Source: RGIG426 sp045639905 (GTDB lineage Bacteria; Bacillota; Clostridia; Oscillospirales; Acutalibacteraceae). From it: 29,248 nt of DNA. The stretch is from the NCBI GenBank assembly GCA_045639905.1, contig JAZUDZ010000060.1:1-29248 (forward strand), written 5' to 3'. Under the pieces are notes generated by a model that searched no databases, was not told the origin of the DNA, and saw nothing but the letters and a program-made list of their open reading frames with translations. The stretch's first letter is position 1, and every line of letters starts with the position of its first letter. A program made the translations under genes and the position numbers. Positions 24,671-29,248 of the stretch are shown piece by piece.

Positions 24671-25566
24671 GCTGGCGTACAGTTGTTGTTTCAAGCCAGG
24701 CCAAGCTAGACTATAAGATGGGATATCTTGTAGTCCGAAGTATGGAAACAAATCGTATTTCAGTCGACGAAATTGCCATTCTAGTATTAGAAAATTCGGC
24801 AATTTCGTTGACGGGGAGTCTTTTGGAAGTGCTGGTTGAAAAAAAGGTAAAAGTAATTTTTTGTGATAGCAAACATAATCCATGCGCGGAACTGGTCCCT
24901 CATCACGGAAGTCATGACAGTTCCGCTAAAATCCGAACTCAGGTGGCATGGAACGAGGATGTTAAAGCGTTAATTTGGCAAGAAATTATTTCGGAGAAAA
25001 TTCGAAAACAGGCTACGTTCTTGCTAGAACTAGGAAAAGATAGAGAGGCGGAACTCCTGTACTCGTATATCGGGCAAGTGGAAATGTTGGACGCCACCAA
25101 CCGAGAAGGACACGCCGCAAAGGTATATTTTAACGCTTTGTTTGGGATGGAATTTACTCGCAGTGAAGAAAACCCAATTAATGCAGCCCTTAACTATGGA
25201 TATAGCATTTTATTGTCTGCATTTAATCGGGAAATCTCAGCAAATGGGTATGTCACGCAACTGGGAATTTTTCACAACAATATGTTTAACCATTTTAACT
25301 TAGCTTGTGATTTGATGGAACCATTTAGAATTTTGATAGACCGATATGTTGTGGCAAATCTCCCAAATGAATTCGGGAAAGACGAGAAACATCAGCTTTG
25401 GCGCATATTAGGGGAAAAAGTAATCATAAAAGATACACAACAATATGTGCAAAACGCAATTCGGATATATACTCGAAGTGTTTTTGATGCTCTTAATGAT
25501 TCGGATCCGTCGGAAATAAAACATTTTGAATGGTGCAACGACTTGGGTGCTAATGTTGATATATGA
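24667..25566 (+). CDS. cas1: Cas1 integrase, type II
   Basis: 299 residues. The start MSWRTVVVSSQAKLDYKMGY is typical of type II Cas1; its ATG overlaps the cas9 stop as ATGA, and an in-frame start 39 bases upstream was rejected. Likely metal-binding residues are Glu148 (REGHAAKVYF), His203 (GIFHNN) and Glu218 (DLMEPF), at nearly the same positions as in streptococcal Cas1. With Cas2 it forms the complex that inserts new spacers at the leader end of the array, assisted in II-A systems by Csn2 and Cas9 for PAM selection. Confidence 0.97.
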   Translation: MSWRTVVVSSQAKLDYKMGYLVVRSMETNRISVDEIAILVLENSAISLTGSLLEVLVEKKVKVIFCDSKHNPCAELVPHHGSHDSSAKIRTQVAWNEDVKALIWQEIISEKIRKQATFLLELGKDREAELLYSYIGQVEMLDATNREGHAAKVYFNALFGMEFTRSEENPINAALNYGYSILLSAFNREISANGYVTQLGIFHNNMFNHFNLACDLMEPFRILIDRYVVANLPNEFGKDEKHQLWRILGEKVIIKDTQQYVQNAIRIYTRSVFDALNDSDPSEIKHFEWCNDLGANVDI

Positions 25567-25886
25567 GTAGTTATCGATTTATGAGAATAATAGTTTTTTT
25601 TGATTTGCCTACAGAGACTTTGGAGGATAAACGGAATTACAGAAAATTTCGTAAAGCTTTGATAAAAAATGGTTTTATAATGATGCAGGAATCAGTATAT
25701 TGCAAATTGCTGACAACAAGAACGGTGGAGAGTTCTGTAAAGAATATGGTTCAGAAAAATCGACCGGAAAAAGGTGTTGTTCAAATGCTATCGATTACGG
25801 AAAAACAGTTTTCCCATATGGAATTTATTGTGGGGGAGTGGGATAACGATATAGTTGATACTACTGAAAGGTTGGTGATTTTGTGA
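25563..25886 (+). CDS. cas2: Cas2
   Basis: 107 residues with the ferredoxin-like Cas2 opening MRIIVFFDLPT; Asp14 is the conserved acidic residue. It overlaps cas1 and csn2 by 4 nt each. It bridges Cas1 dimers in the spacer-integration complex. From here onward base composition is markedly AT-richer than in the dockerin region. Confidence 0.95.
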   Translation: MSSYRFMRIIVFFDLPTETLEDKRNYRKFRKALIKNGFIMMQESVYCKLLTTRTVESSVKNMVQKNRPEKGVVQMLSITEKQFSHMEFIVGEWDNDIVDTTERLVIL

Positions 25887-26551
25887 AATATGTACATCCC
25901 GCAATCGATGCCGTGTTCGATACAAATGATGAAAAAGTGAATACACTTGTGATAGAAAATCCTAATTTTCTATACTCTATTTTAGAAGATTTGAGCAATC
26001 AAATATCTGGGCTGAATGGAGACTCGGTAGTTTCTGAAAATGGGGTGGTGTTAAGAACGGATAAAAACATAGAACTCTTAACACAATTTTTCCCTTTTGA
26101 CATAAACAAAAAAACATTGCTAAATAAAATTGCTTCCGAACTTGAGAAAAAAGCAATGAGTGGAGAGTTTTATTTGGAATCAATGGAAATCGTGTCAAAT
26201 GTAGAATCTTTTTTGCTCAATCTATCGATTGATTTTGCTTGTGACATGGTTTATACCAAGCTAGATATTGGCTCTATTATTAAAAGTGCCGGAATTGAAA
26301 TAAACGACAACAAAATGGGTTTGTGCGAACGAATTATTGATTATATGGAATTAGTTACAATGTTTGACCGAAATAAATTATTTGTTACAGTTAATCTTAG
26401 AGCATTTGTTTCTGATAAAGATATGACATTGTTTTTACAAACCATAAAGGGCCACGGGTTCGCTTTACTAATGATAGAAAATCGAGAGTATACTCTTTTA
26501 AATTATGAAAAGCGGACCATCGTGGATTCTGATATTTGTCTAATTCGTTAA
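25883..26551 (+). CDS. csn2: Csn2, type II-A adaptation protein
   Basis: 222 residues from a GTG start that overlaps the cas2 stop by 4 nt. Length, operon position and the overall pattern (MKYVHPAIDAVFDTNDEKVN start, helical middle, a LLMIENREY segment near the end) fit Csn2, which forms toroidal tetramers that bind free double-stranded DNA ends during spacer capture. Its presence defines the system as subtype II-A. The gene is the most AT-rich in the window. The array leader begins immediately after its stop. Confidence 0.9.
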   Translation: MKYVHPAIDAVFDTNDEKVNTLVIENPNFLYSILEDLSNQISGLNGDSVVSENGVVLRTDKNIELLTQFFPFDINKKTLLNKIASELEKKAMSGEFYLESMEIVSNVESFLLNLSIDFACDMVYTKLDIGSIIKSAGIEINDNKMGLCERIIDYMELVTMFDRNKLFVTVNLRAFVSDKDMTLFLQTIKGHGFALLMIENREYTLLNYEKRTIVDSDICLIR

Positions 26552-26623
26552 TGAAGATATTCCTATGTGCACATTCTCGTACCGATTTCATAGTCGGTTT
26601 GAACTCAAATGTTAAGATTTGGG
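26552..26623 (+). promoter_or_regulatory. CRISPR leader
   Basis: Only 72 bases separate csn2 from the first repeat. The last seven, ATTTGGG (26617-26623), resemble the ATTTGAG leader-anchoring motif of streptococcal II-A leaders that guides integration. A repeat-like fragment (ATTTCATAG, 26585-26593) lies inside. No strong promoter is seen; a weak TTGTCT/TATTCC pair with a 16-base gap (26536-26563) overlaps the csn2 end. Confidence 0.7.
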
Positions 26624-29248
26624 GTTTGAGAGTAGTGTAATTTCATAGGGATCTCAAACAGAGAATTTCGGCGTCATAATGTTAATACTGTTTGAGAGTA
26701 GTGTAATTTCATAGGGATCTCAAACGTTAATGCCATACCAGCACCTGCAGCTGCGGTTTGAGAGTAGTGTAATTTCATAGGGATCTCAAACATGTAAATC
26801 ACCGTAGGTCTATTTGGGAATGTTTGAGAGTAGTGTAATTTCATAGGGATCTCAAACAGTGACAAAGAAATTCGTAAGAAAATAGTTGTTTGAGAGTAGT
26901 GTAATTTCATAGGGATCTCAAACACCGTTTAGCGCCGAGATATTTGAACGCTTGTTTGAGAGTAGTGTAATTTCATAGGGATCTCAAACGGAACCGAATC
27001 GAGGAACGTGTCGCTACCGGTTTGAGAGTAGTGTAATTTCATAGGGATCTCAAACCCATCGCATCGGCTGCATCGTGTACGAATTGTTTGAGAGTAGTGT
27101 AATTTCATAGGGATCTCAAACAATATCTTTGTTTGCTGTCTGCATCGGCAATGTTTGAGAGTAGTGTAATTTCATAGGGATCTCAAACTGGTCAGGTTCA
27201 CGAAGCAAAACAAAGTAGGTTTGAGAGTAGTGTAATTTCATAGGGATCTCAAACCGCTCAATATAAGGAAGCCGCCAATATCGGTTTGAGAGTAGTGTAA
27301 TTTCATAGGGATCTCAAACATATTTCTCGTTTCGTAAAATGCTACTGATGTTTGAGAGTAGTGTAATTTCATAGGGATCTCAAACCATCAAGGCACCGAC
27401 TCCGACAGGCGATCAGTTTGAGAGTAGTGTAATTTCATAGGGATCTCAAACCTATTATATAAAGGAGAATTTGTCATGGATGTTTGAGAGTAGTGTAATT
27501 TCATAGGGATCTCAAACATGATTAAATTAAAAGATTTACTTGATAGTGTTTGAGAGTAGTGTAATTTCATAGGGATCTCAAACCGTCATAACCGGATAAG
27601 GTAACTGATACCGGTTTGAGAGTAGTGTAATTTCATAGGGATCTCAAACGTTTAGAAGTGAGATTGATCACGTTTGTTGGTTTGAGAGTAGTGTAATTTC
27701 ATAGGGATCTCAAACTTGTCGCAGACCAAACAAATGACAGTTACCGTTTGAGAGTAGTGTAATTTCATAGGGATCTCAAACACACGATGCTCGAGATGTT
27801 CCTCGACGGAGGTTTGAGAGTAGTGTAATTTCATAGGGATCTCAAACCTCGGCACGTTGTTTCACTCTTGCTTAATGTGTTTGAGAGTAGTGTAATTTCA
27901 TAGGGATCTCAAACTATACCTTGCACCCTTGTACAATTGCGGATGTTTGAGAGTAGTGTAATTTCATAGGGATCTCAAACTACTGCGGACAAATATCCAT
28001 ATAGACAACATAGTTTGAGAGTAGTGTAATTTCATAGGGATCTCAAACCGAAGTTTGTAGTTATAAGAATATCGTTTCGTTTGAGAGTAGTGTAATTTCA
28101 TAGGGATCTCAAACATGTTGGTGCTGTAAACTGCTGACTGCCGAGTTTGAGAGTAGTGTAATTTCATAGGGATCTCAAACAGTCATTAGACAAATTATTT
28201 TATGGTGGCGGTTTGAGAGTAGTGTAATTTCATAGGGATCTCAAACAATGTCATTCTTCTCCGCCTTCCTCACTTCGTTTGAGAGTAGTGTAATTTCATA
28301 GGGATCTCAAACTTGATGATGTTTCAAAGAAAACAGGTAATAGTTTGAGAGTAGTGTAATTTCATAGGGATCTCAAACTCTGCTCATCGGAGATGTGACA
28401 CCCTACATGTTTGAGAGTAGTGTAATTTCATAGGGATCTCAAACTTCGACGTATAAAGGACCCGTTTGGCAATCGTTTGAGAGTAGTGTAATTTCATAGG
28501 GATCTCAAACCATCTTGTCCCTATCACAAGTGGTGTTCCTGTTTGAGAGTAGTGTAATTTCATAGGGATCTCAAACCGTCATAACCGGATAAGGTAACTG
28601 ATACGGGTTTGAGAGTAGTGTAATTTCATAGGGATCTCAAACTGCAGCCATGTCGATATCGACCAAAAAAGTGTTTGAGAGTAGTGTAATTTCATAGGGA
28701 TCTCAAACCGATTCGTAAGCCTCATTATCATATGCTTTGTTTGAGAGTAGTGTAATTTCATAGGGATCTCAAACCACGAGACAAGAACTGCAACGATGCT
28801 CTTGGTTTGAGAGTAGTGTAATTTCATAGGGATCTCAAACGATGGGATTGGTACGGCCACACGCTGGCTAGTTTGAGAGTAGTGTAATTTCATAGGGATC
28901 TCAAACTGTACTTAACACTGTTAAAATTGAGAGCCGGTTTGAGAGTAGTGTAATTTCATAGGGATCTCAAACCATAAGTATTATGTTCAAGAAGAACATA
29001 ACGTTTGAGAGTAGTGTAATTTCATAGGGATCTCAAACCTTATAGGTCTCTGTTGTTACTCTTACTTCTGTTTGAGAGTAGTGTAATTTCATAGGGATCT
29101 CAAACCTTCGTCCGTTCCGTAAGGCCCGGAAATCAGTTTGAGAGTAGTGTAATTTCATAGGGATCTCAAACGAACAATGTTACATTTAGGTGTGAATGTT
29201 GGTTTGAGAGTAGTGTAATTTCATAGGGATCTCAAACTCAAAACTAAA
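26624..29248 (+). CRISPR. Type II-A CRISPR array, 40 repeats, open at the window end
   Basis: Forty copies of a 36-bp repeat, all identical by eye, occur from 26624 to 29237 with 39 complete spacers. The repeat begins GTTTGAGAGTAGTG and ends GGGATCTCAAAC; its outer eight bases are a perfect inverted repeat. Spacers are 30 nt except numbers 8, 19 and 37 (31), 10 (29) and 21 (32). The repeat pairs with the tracrRNA anti-repeat, which fixes transcription as left to right. The first repeat (leader side) is next to csn2, so low numbers are youngest. Eleven bases follow the last repeat before the window ends, either a cut spacer or trailer; no degenerate terminal repeat was seen, so the array probably continues. 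Confidence 0.99.

Noticed and set aside
26674..28893. Minus-strand open frames across the array encoding a repeated FEIPMKLHYSQT peptide
   Set aside because: They are translations of the CRISPR repeat with 66-bp periodicity, not genes.
29238..29248. End of the CRISPR array
   Set aside because: The last visible repeat is perfect and only 11 bases follow, too few to tell a spacer from trailer sequence.

Overview
The window reads as a chromosomal segment of an anaerobic gut or rumen Clostridium-like bacterium, most likely Oscillospiraceae/Ruminococcaceae. Three large secreted proteins carry type I dockerins, two of them behind threonine-rich linkers of the kind found in cellulosome-forming ruminococci. 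Promoters and AGGAG ribosome sites are Firmicutes-like. No rRNA or tRNA was found.

Layout. (1) 1-126: probable right end of an IS200/IS605-type element (tnpB tail plus terminal hairpin), abutting the promoter of the next gene. (2) 133-6295: tandem paralogous 984-residue secreted proteins with PPC-like and Ig-like modules, a Thr-rich linker and a C-terminal dockerin; promoter and leader are duplicated too. (3) 6473-8455, minus strand: a tightly overlapped operon of an HTH protein, a zinc-ribbon membrane protein and a Ser/Thr kinase with an eroded N-lobe. (4) 8596-12825: a small membrane protein, a cohesin-like/dockerin protein and an SH3 lipoprotein; the last two share a C-terminal module. (5) 12826-14345: a non-coding stretch with a solitary Cas12a-type crRNA handle, then a DUF2130 nuclease-like gene. 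(6) 14379-16276: lipoprotein plus HAD nucleotidase pair, and an unrecognised gene. (7) 16341-19997: operon of a PD-(D/E)XK-DUF2075 helicase, an HNH endonuclease and a SAM methyltransferase, a candidate defence cassette. (8) 20252-29248: a complete type II-A CRISPR-Cas locus: tracrRNA on the minus strand, cas9, cas1, cas2 and csn2 joined by 4-nt overlaps, a short leader, and an array of 40 repeats running to the window end.

How it works together. The right half is a defence island. Cas9 with tracrRNA and crRNAs cuts DNA; Cas1, Cas2 and Csn2 acquire spacers; the helicase/HNH/methyltransferase operon just upstream may be an independent system. The points most worth a second look are the orphan Cas12a-like repeat with no cas12a in view, an inverted repeat shared between its upstream region and the cas promoter region, a pair of array spacers that differ by one base in the seed, and the tracrRNA promoter embedded between the cas9 ribosome site and start codon. 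All family assignments come from reading motifs; no database search was run.
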